DNA from: Planctomycetota bacterium
GTDB lineage: Bacteria > Planctomycetota > UBA11346
Direction: 5' to 3'
Assembly: GCA_028280785.1 (NCBI GenBank)
Contig: JANQLF010000065.1
Location: 1-32,625 of the forward strand
Length of the DNA: 32,625 nucleotides
Positions 16,620-25,499 of this stretch are shown here, piece after piece. Under the pieces are notes generated by a model that did no database searches, was not told where the DNA came from, and worked only from the letters and a program-made list of their open reading frames with translations. Position numbers and translations under genes: made by a program. Position 1 is the stretch's first letter, and every line of letters begins with the position of its first letter.

Positions 16620-19265
16620 TTATTGCTTAATCGATGCAGTGGCCTCGGCCTGATAGAGCAAATCAACCTCGGCGATGCGGTTGTTGACCATATCGCAGAT
16701 ATACAAGGTCTCACCAATGCGACTCACGCTAAAGGGCCATCCCAGACCTACTTTCTCAGGATCTCGCTCTGCACTATCACGATTGTCGTAGCGACCGATG
16801 CGTTCCATTTGATTACCGTTGGTGTCGATCATCTCCACTGAAAAGCGGAATGCATTCGGCGTAAAGACACGCCCATAAGGATCGGTGCACATTCGAATGT
16901 TCCAACATGAACACGATGGGTCGCCCCAGCTTTCGCCATCCGTTGGAATTGGTGAGCAGCCTTTGTAAATCCATTTCGCCCCAGTAATCGCGTGCACGAC
17001 ATTTAAATAGCCAGTACGAAATAATTGTGCATCTTTGGGAATATCAGTAGGTTTCGCTGCGAGATAGGCACCTTGTTTACCAGTATAACCCTCTGGGCGC
17101 CAAGATGTGAACTTACCACCTTCAGGGCCAAATTTAACGACACTGCCCCAATAGAACATGTAAGTATTATAATAGACGCGATCCCACGGTGCTGGTCGTT
17201 CTTTTTTATAATATTTCCAACCGTACTTCGGCACATGCTTATCGAAGCCATGTGGCCAAAATTCCTCATCATCACTCATCGGACGTAAGCTGGTACCGAC
17301 ATAAATATTTCCTTGGAAATCTACTGCTATACCACCAGATCCATATGGTAAGTTATCAATTAATTTTTCTTTTAATAATTCACCGTCAGCGGAATACTTA
17401 TCGATTTGAGCTTTTTGATATTGACCCATTTTAATCACATAAAAATTTCCATGTCCATCATAGGTAAATCCACGGCCACCCTGGCCTGCACCTTTGACCT
17501 TAGCAATAACATCCTTGCCCTTAGCATCAGCGCCCAGTTTCCACGGACCAATACCTTTTGGCTTACCCGGGAACCCCTTCTTTTTTCCATCTGCTTCAAA
17601 AAGCGTCATACGTACATTCCAACCTGATGGCCCCAACAAATGGCCACTTGGACTCACCGCTACTTCATCTAGTTGCAGTTTGAAATCTGTGACTTCGTTG
17701 GTTTTTAAATCAATTTGCTTAAAGCTAGCCTTCTCTTGGAAATTCTTAACAATCACACGATTGTTTTTTTCATCAGCAGTCACATAGAGCGGAAACAATA
17801 AGCCATTACGATTATTAATATCCTCGCCTCGTTCGAGGGCCGTACCTTTATCGTACAAAGCATAAACCGAATCAGCCGACATGTAGCGGTGATGATGAAC
17901 CACCCATATTTTAGTATCGGCACCGGTATCATCGAGGGCCATAGCCTTAAACGATGGCGTATTACGCTTTTCCTGCGTTACAACAGACGCAAGTTCCTTA
18001 ATGTCGCCAGTAGATAGCGCTGAAAATTTACGTACTGAACTCAACGGTTTCTTAGTTGGGTTCTGCTTAATATCGCGACTGAGCACATAAATCTCACCAG
18101 TTTTACGATGTATTTTTACTTGGTAGGGATCTTTAACTGTAAATTTATTTAGAAATTTTCCTTCACTATTATAAATCATCACTCGTGCATTACCATGATC
18201 ACAGACATAAATATTACCCTTAGTGTCTACGCCAATGCCAATGGGCATATTAAAACTATAGTCATCATTACCTGGTTCTTTTTTACCGATAAATAGTTTT
18301 TCAGGTAATTTTTTATCTGACCACGTTACGCGATAAATACCGTGCGTACGCAATTTGTCATAAGACCAACCGGCAATATGGGTTTTTAGATAAATCCACT
18401 TATAATCAGGACTACAGGCTGTCGATGAAAACACATTACTCACTGATTCACCAGCCCCACCAAAAAAACCACGCTCATTTATGATTTGTGGACCCATGTA
18501 GCCATCTTTGACCGGATGTCCGCCTTCAGGGTGAATTTTTAATAAATAGTGTGCAGGACCATGATTAGATAACGAGCCAACCGCACTTGATATAATTAAA
18601 TTGCCATCTTTATCATAACTGATGTCTTGTTCACGCAGTGCTGACATAAAACTCTGGGTCGAACCATTTTGCGCATTCGCCACATACGGAATACGCTCAC
18701 CATTTATTTCAAAATAATGTATATCCTTTAGCCGCTCTTTCGGTGTATTCGCTGGATACGGTACAATGGTGTTTTTATATTTACCTTGATTATCAAAACG
18801 TCTAACCCAACTACGACCCCATTTATTTTCACTACCAAGCAAAATAAGATCACCATTGGGCGCTACACTAATAGCGCGGACAAACATACTCAGTACTTGC
18901 TTATCATCACCGAGGTAACGTTTTAATTTTGAATAAACACCCAACTTGACCAGAACCTGACAATCGCCGGAAACTTTTTTACCAAAATCATCGTTTCCAT
19001 CCCAGGTTACCGTCTGCGACAATGTATTGGCCTGCAATGGTGCTGGAGGATTTTTACCTAGCGCTCCCGAGACCAAATGTCGAACGACTGTTCCTGATGC
19101 ATCAACAATCGCCACAGTGACATCAGTATAGTCACTCAGCGTGAAACTTATCTCATGAACACCGGCCTTCGAGGTAACGGCAGGTTCCTTCTTAAAAGTC
19201 ACGCCCTGCAAATGGGCACACAGCAACATTAAGGCGCTACAAATGACAACGGCTAATCTCGGCAT
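16620..19265 (-). CDS. Large secreted NHL-type propeller protein with FlgD-like Ig domain
   Basis: The 881-residue protein has a signal peptide (about residues 1-21), then a FlgD-like Ig segment that includes VTWDGNDDFGKKV (near residue 90). The rest is made of NHL-like propeller strands such as IGVDTKGNIYVCDHGNARVMIY, GGIAVDFQGNIYVGTSLR and the final TLYICDMVNNRIAEVDLL (each quoted in part as pattern evidence). A Cys-rich stretch (GDPSCSCWNIRMC) lies near the C-terminus. Proteins of this build are frequent in PVC bacteria; their role outside the cell is unknown, with ligand or glycan binding or lactonase-like activity as possibilities. GGAG lies 7 bases before the ATG. It is separated by 215 bp from the next gene on the same strand, so it is probably its own unit. 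Confidence 0.82.
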   Translation of the reverse strand: MPRLAVVICSALMLLCAHLQGVTFKKEPAVTSKAGVHEISFTLSDYTDVTVAIVDASGTVVRHLVSGALGKNPPAPLQANTLSQTVTWDGNDDFGKKVSGDCQVLVKLGVYSKLKRYLGDDKQVLSMFVRAISVAPNGDLILLGSENKWGRSWVRRFDNQGKYKNTIVPYPANTPKERLKDIHYFEINGERIPYVANAQNGSTQSFMSALREQDISYDKDGNLIISSAVGSLSNHGPAHYLLKIHPEGGHPVKDGYMGPQIINERGFFGGAGESVSNVFSSTACSPDYKWIYLKTHIAGWSYDKLRTHGIYRVTWSDKKLPEKLFIGKKEPGNDDYSFNMPIGIGVDTKGNIYVCDHGNARVMIYNSEGKFLNKFTVKDPYQVKIHRKTGEIYVLSRDIKQNPTKKPLSSVRKFSALSTGDIKELASVVTQEKRNTPSFKAMALDDTGADTKIWVVHHHRYMSADSVYALYDKGTALERGEDINNRNGLLFPLYVTADEKNNRVIVKNFQEKASFKQIDLKTNEVTDFKLQLDEVAVSPSGHLLGPSGWNVRMTLFEADGKKKGFPGKPKGIGPWKLGADAKGKDVIAKVKGAGQGGRGFTYDGHGNFYVIKMGQYQKAQIDKYSADGELLKEKLIDNLPYGSGGIAVDFQGNIYVGTSLRPMSDDEEFWPHGFDKHVPKYGWKYYKKERPAPWDRVYYNTYMFYWGSVVKFGPEGGKFTSWRPEGYTGKQGAYLAAKPTDIPKDAQLFRTGYLNVVHAITGAKWIYKGCSPIPTDGESWGDPSCSCWNIRMCTDPYGRVFTPNAFRFSVEMIDTNGNQMERIGRYDNRDSAERDPEKVGLGWPFSVSRIGETLYICDMVNNRIAEVDLLYQAEATASIKQ

Positions 19266-19559
19266 GCTTGAACTCCATAATGGAATATCGTTCTAAAACT
19301 TTGAACGGATATACCCATGATAACAACAATAACGCACAGCTGTGACCATGAATATGTTGTAAGCAGTTGTAATAACATGGCTTATAACATTAATCTCAAG
19401 TCAGAACAGTGTTCTATTTTCTCTCTAAATGGGCTTCAACACAAGCAGCTACGTCTTAATTTGCATCTCACCCAAACAGTTAAAACGTTTTGATCTTAGG
19501 CGCTTTCAGCATGCTTAAAAGGGACTTAGACAGCGAAATCTTCGCTATGTCCACGCACA
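19266..19559. other. Intergenic stretch without a supported gene
   Basis: These 294 bp separate the NHL-type gene start from the PhyH gene end. They should contain the promoter of the NHL-type gene on the minus strand. An imperfect inverted repeat (ATATCGTTC 19285-19293 against GAACGGATAT 19303-19312) sits 20 bp before its ATG. A 38-codon frame at 19377 has no ribosome binding site and is not called. Confidence 0.5.
19529..19551 (-). terminator. Candidate hairpin after the PhyH gene
   Basis: AGCGAA (19532-19537) pairs with TTCGCT (19541-19546) over a 3-base loop, extended by GAC/GTC (19529-19531, 19549-19551) past a 2-base bulge. On the minus strand it begins 9 bases after the PhyH stop. TAAGTCCCTTTT follows, so the T-run is short and displaced; a weak terminator at best. 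Confidence 0.4.
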
Positions 19560-20369
19560 TCATTGCTGATTAGGTGTTGTGGGCGGCGGCGGAAAGGTGC
19601 AGATGGATGCATCACGCATAGCCCAATGCAGCGCTTGGTCTTGATGTAAATTGGGAAATTGCTCAGGGCTAACCCAAACGGCACCGCAGCCCATGCGATT
19701 ATCATCGCTTTCATTAGGCGGTGAGTAATGCCACAGATGACTATGCCAAAACACCACATCACCTGGTGCTAATTCAATATGTTCGATTAATAAATCCTTA
19801 CAGCGATCACGCGGTAATTCAGCATGAATCGAATCTTCATACATGACATGTTCTATAACAGGCCCAGTGTGCGATGCTTTAACAAATTGCAGACAGCCAT
19901 TTGCTTTGGTCGCCGGATCAATTGCCAACCACGCATTCATCGCTAATGAATTCGCATCACGCCATAATCCAATGTCTTGATGCCACGGCGTTGATGCCCC
20001 ACCATGCGCTGGCTTTAAAAAAGCCGAGGCATATTTATTTAAAATATCAGGGCCCAAAAACAACGAAACATACTCAATCACCCTTGGATTCGCTAACCAA
20101 TAATTCCACACATGCTCGCATTGATGTAATTCATTTAATTTGCGAAAGCGCTGCTCCAACGGCGTATTATAAAAATCATCCTTAGCTAAGGGCTCGATAA
20201 TTGCATCGCCAAACTGGCTTTGTTCAGCCTGAGCATGAATGCGTGCCAAGAGATCCTGACGAATCGCTTCGATCTCATGCGCTTGCACCAAAGCGCGCGC
20301 TATAAAATAACCATTCGCCTCGAATGCTTGTTCAGGTGATTTTGTTTCTAGATGCTGTGTCATAGTCAT
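19560..20369 (-). CDS. Phytanoyl-CoA dioxygenase (PhyH) family oxygenase
   Basis: The 269-residue protein is a Fe(II)/2-oxoglutarate-dependent oxygenase of the PhyH family. WHQD gives the iron ligands His130 and Asp132; WHYSPPNES supplies the distal His214 with the family H-x-S-x-x-N-x-S pattern, and Arg225 is placed to bind 2-oxoglutarate. The length is usual for bacterial PhyH proteins. The substrate is not predictable; members hydroxylate lipids, amino acids, and small natural products. The gene is divergent from an AraC-type regulator across 73 bp, which suggests regulation by it. Met3 is an equally possible start; no strong Shine-Dalgarno sequence is visible. The C-terminus ends in a Pro-rich tail. 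Confidence 0.9.
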   Translation of the reverse strand: MTMTQHLETKSPEQAFEANGYFIARALVQAHEIEAIRQDLLARIHAQAEQSQFGDAIIEPLAKDDFYNTPLEQRFRKLNELHQCEHVWNYWLANPRVIEYVSLFLGPDILNKYASAFLKPAHGGASTPWHQDIGLWRDANSLAMNAWLAIDPATKANGCLQFVKASHTGPVIEHVMYEDSIHAELPRDRCKDLLIEHIELAPGDVVFWHSHLWHYSPPNESDDNRMGCGAVWVSPEQFPNLHQDQALHWAMRDASICTFPPPPTTPNQQ

Positions 20370-20442
20370 AGGTAAATACTAATAGAATATCGCTCATTTG
20401 CATATCATCGATCGGTTACTACTATGCGAGTTCCGGTGATCT

Positions 20443-21240
20443 ATGATTGACCTTAAAGTCTATGCCCAAGCACTGGTTCAAAAACCTGGGCATCTGCGCC
20501 TCCATCCCGAATACCTTGGCACACGATTTCGTGATGATGCCTGGTCATGCACGCAATGGCAACGCATCGAAGATTTTCACATCCTACTGATTGTTGACGC
20601 GGGCTTTTGTGAAATCACTTATCAGCAAAAACAGCTGCGCCTTGGCCCAGGCGATGCTATTTTATTAGCGCCTATGGCTAATCCTGACATCGCCTTTTCG
20701 CAACAATTACACTTTCATGAAATTTATTTCAGTGTTGGCACTGAACAGATTCAACCTGCACTCCAACACATTCGTGCAGCCTGGGAACTTTGTCCACACT
20801 TAGATGAAATTGCCGCACTCCATCAACGCCAAGATGCACAATCATTAATTGGCCATCAATTAGCATTCGTTTTAAGCAAGTTCGCTTATCTCCTTCAAGA
20901 GCAAGAATCCCAAACCGGCCTCTCCATTGCTCAAAGCAATAAGATTATTCAATGGACTCGTGAACATATTTATCATCAACCCAATCCCAATGACATTGCC
21001 GCATTACTCGATTTGACCCCTGATTATTGTGCGCGTGTTTTTCGCCAGAGCTTTGGTATCAATCCACGTGATTGGTTGATTAAAGAGCGCATGCACGAAG
21101 CAGCGCGCCGTCTCCGCGAAGGCGATGATAGTATTGAACGCATTGCCGAAGAACTCGGTTACACTAATCCGGCCCATTTCAGTCGTCAGTTTAAAAAAGT
21201 AATGCACAGCACACCAAGTCATTGGCGTACTGGTAAATAG
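20443..21240 (+). CDS. AraC-family transcriptional regulator
   Basis: The 265-residue protein has an N-terminal cupin-like sensing half (GDAILLAPMANPDI near residues 69-82) and a C-terminal AraC HTH pair (about 163-262), with IAALLDLTPDYCARVFRQSF and IAEELGYTNPAHFSRQFKK as the two recognition units. It most likely activates the divergent PhyH gene in response to a small molecule; this rests on gene position only. A weak GGTGAT lies 3 bases before the ATG. The HupE/UreJ-type gene begins 3 bases after its stop codon, so that gene is in the same transcript. Confidence 0.92.
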   Translation: MIDLKVYAQALVQKPGHLRLHPEYLGTRFRDDAWSCTQWQRIEDFHILLIVDAGFCEITYQQKQLRLGPGDAILLAPMANPDIAFSQQLHFHEIYFSVGTEQIQPALQHIRAAWELCPHLDEIAALHQRQDAQSLIGHQLAFVLSKFAYLLQEQESQTGLSIAQSNKIIQWTREHIYHQPNPNDIAALLDLTPDYCARVFRQSFGINPRDWLIKERMHEAARRLREGDDSIERIAEELGYTNPAHFSRQFKKVMHSTPSHWRTGK

Positions 21241-21242
21241 GC

Positions 21243-22358
21243 ATGCAAAAATTAGCATCTCTCATGCATTGGCTTCGCAGCTTCCTTTTATTATGCAGCA
21301 TCAGCCTGCTTTCCGCGCACAACATGCCGGTCAGCATTATGCATGTTAAATTTTTCGAAGATGGGCACTTTGAAATAGAACTCAAATTTGATGCCGATAG
21401 CAATATTGGTGATTTAGAAGCTGAAGGCGAACTCCTCGATTTATTTGTCGCCTACAGTAAAGCTCGCATGACCAATAATGCCGAAAAAGAATTACTCGCT
21501 TTGGCACAATTAACCATCAAAGGCGTCAAACTTCGCTTCGGTGAAACGCTCATCAAACCTGAACTCATTGGCTTGAGCATGGGCGATGTCAATGACAGCA
21601 GCCGTTTTCAAATAGCCACCTTTCGCGGCAAGATTCCTAGCGCCAAAACACAATGCCACGTCCTTGGCAATTCAATGACGCCGATTGTTCACCTCGAAAT
21701 GAAAAGTGAATTGGCTGATGGCTCCTTTAGTGTTCCCTTCGTCGAAATACTGAATGATGGCGAAGACAGTCAGATCTATACGGGCGTACCGAGCAGCAAT
21801 TTTGACGTGTGTAGCGCCTACTTAGTCGAAGGTGTTATTCACATCATTCCATACGGCTTTGACCATATTTTATTCATACTTGGTTTGTATTTCGTTTGTC
21901 GCAATAAAGCGAGTTTACTGTGGCAAGTCACCGCATTCACCATTGCCCATTCCATCACGCTTGGATTCATTGCCAGCGGTTATCAAACACCTTTGTGGTT
22001 AGCGCCATGGGTTGAGCCGATTATTGCGTTATCGATTGCCGCGGTTGCCATAGAGAATTGTTTCTTCAGAGAAATGAAACCCTGGCGACCCTATGTGGTA
22101 TTTTTATTCGGCTTAATTCACGGTCTCGGTTTTGCCGGAGTTCTTGCAGAAATTGGTATTCCTGACTCTTATTTTTGGCTTGCCTTGTTAAGCTTTAATA
22201 TTGGCGTTGAATTCGGCCAAGTATTTGTCCTCGCTTTTGCTGCGCTGTGTTTGTGGCACCTGCGAGAACGCGAATGGTACCATCATCGTGTTACCATTCC
22301 GATCAGTGTACTCATCGGCGCAACTGGTCTCTACATGTTAATTGAACGCGTTATTTAA
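21243..22358 (+). CDS. HupE/UreJ_2-type membrane protein
   Basis: The 371-residue protein has a signal peptide (to about residue 25), an extracytoplasmic part of about 170 residues, and a C-terminal membrane domain from about residue 195. The membrane part carries the family marks: GFDHILFILGLYF, TAFTIAHSITLGF, FGLIHGLGFAGVLAE and FNIGVEFGQ. The conserved histidines (DH, AHS, IHG) suit metal handling; classic HupE/UreJ proteins are nickel transporters for hydrogenase or urease, but no such enzyme is encoded here, and the role of this subfamily is unproven. It starts 3 bases after the AraC stop. Its end overlaps the convergent lactonase-like gene by 8 bp. Confidence 0.87.
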   Translation: MQKLASLMHWLRSFLLLCSISLLSAHNMPVSIMHVKFFEDGHFEIELKFDADSNIGDLEAEGELLDLFVAYSKARMTNNAEKELLALAQLTIKGVKLRFGETLIKPELIGLSMGDVNDSSRFQIATFRGKIPSAKTQCHVLGNSMTPIVHLEMKSELADGSFSVPFVEILNDGEDSQIYTGVPSSNFDVCSAYLVEGVIHIIPYGFDHILFILGLYFVCRNKASLLWQVTAFTIAHSITLGFIASGYQTPLWLAPWVEPIIALSIAAVAIENCFFREMKPWRPYVVFLFGLIHGLGFAGVLAEIGIPDSYFWLALLSFNIGVEFGQVFVLAFAALCLWHLREREWYHHRVTIPISVLIGATGLYMLIERVI

Positions 22359-23391
22359 TGCCGTGTACAGCCGCTTGATGTCCAAGCGCAGCTGAACAGA
22401 CACAAACCGGTGCTAGAATTTCTACGCTATCCAGTCGCTTGCCGATTAATCCATTCTTTGAATTACGTTCAAATAATTCGAGGCGGTCTTCTTTTTCATT
22501 ACCACATAAAAAGGCATGGCCATCATCACTAACGCTAAAACCACGTGGTCGACCGCCAACAGCCACCGTCTCAACTAATTGTGGCTCAGCTTCATGAAAG
22601 CAATCGATAATCGCAATCTGATTATTACTGCGTAATCCCGCATATAAATACTGACCTGCCCAGCGTAAATCTGAAGTTGCTTCACCCGGTAATTCTAATA
22701 ATCCCACATGAGATAAAGCGCCTGATACCGCATCCCAACGCATCACCTCTAAGACACCAGTCATCTCATAAACCACATAGGCATACGGCTTACTTGGATG
22801 AAATACCATGTGGCGTGGTCCACCACCCGGCACTTTAATCGCATAATCGCCATGTGACTTAAGACCAGTTTCATGTACTTGGTAAATAAATATTTTATCA
22901 GCGCCGAGGTCACAACTATAAGCAAATGTATTACTTCCATCCGCGATAATCTGATGTGCATGTGGACCTTTTTGACGCTTCGCATCGACGCTAGTACCTT
23001 GATGCTGAAATACCTGCCGATCACTTAAAGATCCATCATCTGCAATTGAAAAATGCGCGACACTGCCGTTGCCATAATTCGCGGTCATCACATGCGTCTG
23101 AGTCGACCACAAATAACACGGATGTGGTCCTGCACTTGGCTGTTTACTGATTAATTCCAGTGCAGCGTCTTTTATTTTGAGACTACAGACTGAACCGCTT
23201 TTATCAGGATCTGTTTTATTACCGTAGGTTTCTGTTGCGAATAAGAGGCCGCGAGCTTTGTCCAAATGCAGCCAGGATGGTTTAATCAAATCGACGAGTT
23301 TCTTCAAACCCGTTAATTTACCATCAGCAAGCGTAACCTGATAGATGCCGTCACCATCGCTGCCTTTGTTGGTACCGATGTAATAATGCAT
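22351..23391 (-). CDS. Lactonase-type seven-bladed propeller (6-phosphogluconolactonase-like)
   Basis: The 346-residue cytoplasmic protein begins MHYYIGTNKGSDGDGIYQV and has the family strands: SAGPHPCYLW, GPHAHQI, GGGPRHMVFHPSKPYAYVV and GGRPRGFSVSDDGHAFLCGN. These match the PF10282 lactonase family, whose best known member is E. coli Pgl, which hydrolyses 6-phosphogluconolactone in the pentose phosphate pathway. Many homologues outside enteric bacteria act on other sugar lactones or are untested. It starts 8 bp after the sulfatase stop, so it belongs to the same transcript, suggesting a role in using sugars released from sulfated polymers. Confidence 0.87.
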   Translation of the reverse strand: MHYYIGTNKGSDGDGIYQVTLADGKLTGLKKLVDLIKPSWLHLDKARGLLFATETYGNKTDPDKSGSVCSLKIKDAALELISKQPSAGPHPCYLWSTQTHVMTANYGNGSVAHFSIADDGSLSDRQVFQHQGTSVDAKRQKGPHAHQIIADGSNTFAYSCDLGADKIFIYQVHETGLKSHGDYAIKVPGGGPRHMVFHPSKPYAYVVYEMTGVLEVMRWDAVSGALSHVGLLELPGEATSDLRWAGQYLYAGLRSNNQIAIIDCFHEAEPQLVETVAVGGRPRGFSVSDDGHAFLCGNEKEDRLELFERNSKNGLIGKRLDSVEILAPVCVCSAALGHQAAVHGIK

Positions 23392-23399
23392 GGCTTACA

Positions 23400-24947
23400 T
23401 TAATAGGGCATGGGGTTCGGTGTAAAGCGCTCTTCGAGCCAATACTGACCATGTAAATTACCAGGCAGAACCTGCCCGGTCTCCCAATTGTCGTATTGAT
23501 CTTGTAACTGACGAATAGAAATCGGATCCAACGGATCTTCAGACAGGGCATGCCATTCGAGCAAACGCATTTTGTGGTCGCGCTTGATCGCCTGCATATT
23601 CGCATCATCAGCAAGATTAAACTGTTCGTCTGGATCCTTATTCAGATCGTATAATTCCTCTTCGCCAGTGCCGTACCAGATATAGCGATAATCCTTGGTA
23701 CGAATGCATTTATTGTAATCACCCGGTACATTATACGGCGTGGCTTCCCAGGAACCGTGGTGTGCCTCAAAGGCTTCATAATTCTCAAATGTATTATAGA
23801 GCCATGGTGGACAGATTTCGCCATAGACCTGTTCTTTATGTGTATCGCTGTCACCTTTTAAACAGGCAGCTGCCGAGCGCCCCTGCACCCCAAACGGAAT
23901 GGCAACACCAAGTAAATCAAGAATGGTCGGCATTACATCGACTTCCTCGATAAAGGTATCGGTAATGACTTTCGGTTTTAATGCGCGTGGGTAATGCACC
24001 AAGAATGGCACATGTAACAACGACTCCAACAAAACTAAATCTTTTTTATACATGCCATGCTCAAAACAAAATTCACCGTGATCGGTGGTAAATACAATGA
24101 CGGTATTATCAGCAAGGCCCTGTTCTTCTAATGCAGCACGGACCCGACCGATGTTTTCATCGATCCAGGTAATCATCGCATAATAGACAGCCATGTAATG
24201 ATAGTAATCATCTTCGCTCGCACGATCAGCCTTTTGTGCACGCCATTTAATGCCGAAACGTCTGGCTTTCTCATCCAGCTCACCCTTGCGCTTGGGATAG
24301 AGTTTCAAATTATCTTTCGAATAATACTCTTCGTATTTCTTCAGTGCTAAATGTGGCACATGTGGATCGGTAAACGATAAACACAGCGCAAATGGATTAT
24401 TGGCATCCTGTTGCTTAATAAATTCGATGGCACTATTACTGCAGCGATAGGTATTGGTGCACTCAGGCGGGAATTCATGGAACAAGCCCTGACGCCACAA
24501 TTCTGGCTTGCCATTTTCCGCGTTATCTTTTTTATACTGGGCATAAAAATCACTAAGCTGCTTTTGCTCTGGTTCGTTTTTGATGGTGTCATTGGTGTCG
24601 ACATAATCGAAGTTAGCAAACTCTTCTTTTTCCAATAAATGATTTTTGCCAACATAGCCAAGCTTGTAACCTGATTGCTTCAAAACGCGGAATAAATGGA
24701 TCTCTCGACCGCACTCGAGTAAATTATGGTTCTCGCGCACCCGATGCGAATGGGCATAGCGTCCTGTAAATAAACAACAACGTGAAACCACACAGACCGG
24801 TGCATTGACATAATACGACTGAACATTGACACCCTCATTGGCTAATTGATCCAAATGTGGTGTTTTAATTGCAGGATTACCATTGGCACCAAGTGCATCA
24901 TAGCGTTGCTGGTCAGTCATTATAAACAATAGGTTCGGTTGAGACAT
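23400..24947 (-). CDS. Sulfatase-family hydrolase with a non-canonical active-site motif
   Basis: The 515-residue protein is an S1-type sulfatase. Metal ligands Asp12 (MTDQQRYDALG) and Asp289-His290 (TTDHGEF) are present, as are Lys101 (GKNH), His196 (DPHVPH) and GRYAHSHR. The residue normally turned into formylglycine is Cys52, but its motif reads CVVSR, whereas the usual motif is CxPxR or CxAxR. There is no signal peptide, so it should act in the cytoplasm. AGGGA precedes the ATG by 8 bases. It is the first gene of a pair with a lactonase-like propeller. A phosphonate or phosphate monoester hydrolase of the same superfamily is the alternative to a true sulfatase. Confidence 0.9.
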   Translation of the reverse strand: MSQPNLLFIMTDQQRYDALGANGNPAIKTPHLDQLANEGVNVQSYYVNAPVCVVSRCCLFTGRYAHSHRVRENHNLLECGREIHLFRVLKQSGYKLGYVGKNHLLEKEEFANFDYVDTNDTIKNEPEQKQLSDFYAQYKKDNAENGKPELWRQGLFHEFPPECTNTYRCSNSAIEFIKQQDANNPFALCLSFTDPHVPHLALKKYEEYYSKDNLKLYPKRKGELDEKARRFGIKWRAQKADRASEDDYYHYMAVYYAMITWIDENIGRVRAALEEQGLADNTVIVFTTDHGEFCFEHGMYKKDLVLLESLLHVPFLVHYPRALKPKVITDTFIEEVDVMPTILDLLGVAIPFGVQGRSAAACLKGDSDTHKEQVYGEICPPWLYNTFENYEAFEAHHGSWEATPYNVPGDYNKCIRTKDYRYIWYGTGEEELYDLNKDPDEQFNLADDANMQAIKRDHKMRLLEWHALSEDPLDPISIRQLQDQYDNWETGQVLPGNLHGQYWLEERFTPNPMPY

Positions 24948-25038
24948 AAGATTTTCCCTTTATGTCGGATAATTTAGAATGACTAAAGTTTTGTAAATAT
25001 TTAATTAATATTTGTTACACATACACGTTTGTAGCAGA

Positions 25039-25070
25039 TTGATATTCTTCGTTAAATAATCTGATATAAC
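25039..25070 (+). promoter_or_regulatory. Candidate promoter with extended -10
   Basis: TGATATAAC contains an extended -10 (TG at 25062-25063, TATAAC at 25065-25070). TTGATA at 25039-25044 could be the -35 but the 20-bp spacing is long. It would start a transcript about 50 bases before the small coiled-coil gene at 25128. Confidence 0.4.
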
Positions 25071-25127
25071 TCGTTGATTCATATTAGTATTATGTAAGGT
25101 TTGAATACCCAATCGGAGACACATTCT

Positions 25128-25499
25128 ATGGATGCCAGAGACAAAACTCCAACGCACAACTATGACGGCTCTTATTCCCAAGAGGGACTCTCTGGCTTTG
25201 CCTTATATGAATCAGCAGTGGATTTTTTCAAGAAACTCGGCATCCAACAAGAAGTGATTGAACAAATGCCCGAAATTGTCCTCACCTCAGTAGGCAGTCT
25301 CTTGAATCAAATTGAATCGGGCAGTGTTGAGGTCAATAGATTACACAACGCCCTTGCTGAAGAGAAAAATACCAGCGGTCGACTACGTGCCCAGCGCAAT
25401 GCCTTACGCGGCATGTTTGAGCGCATGGGTCACGACCCCATGCCTGGCTATGAAAGTCAAAGCAAAATTAAAGCGTTACGACCCGAGGATCTCGCTTAA
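25128..25499 (+). CDS. Small soluble protein with a predicted coiled coil, unknown function
   Basis: The ATG at 25128 is chosen because GGAG lies 9 bases before it; a TTG at 25101 would add 9 residues but has no such site. The 123-residue product has a disordered polar N-terminus (about 1-20), an amphipathic helical region (SAVDFFKKLGIQQEVIEQMP), and a likely coiled coil around residues 60-95 (SVEVNRLHNALAEEK, RLRAQRNALRGMFERMG). No signal peptide, membrane helix or known motif is seen. It is convergent with the HSP90-family gene and overlaps its end by 4 bp. I do not recognise it. Confidence 0.75.
   Translation: MDARDKTPTHNYDGSYSQEGLSGFALYESAVDFFKKLGIQQEVIEQMPEIVLTSVGSLLNQIESGSVEVNRLHNALAEEKNTSGRLRAQRNALRGMFERMGHDPMPGYESQSKIKALRPEDLA

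Noticed and set aside
19274-19284. Odd palindrome TCCAT-A-ATGGA before the NHL-type gene
   Set aside because: A one-base centre cannot form the full hairpin, and the match is explained by the Shine-Dalgarno sequence and its chance mirror.
19377-19493. 38-codon frame in the gap between the NHL-type and PhyH genes
   Set aside because: There is no Shine-Dalgarno sequence and no sign of coding bias or conservation that can be judged from one sequence.
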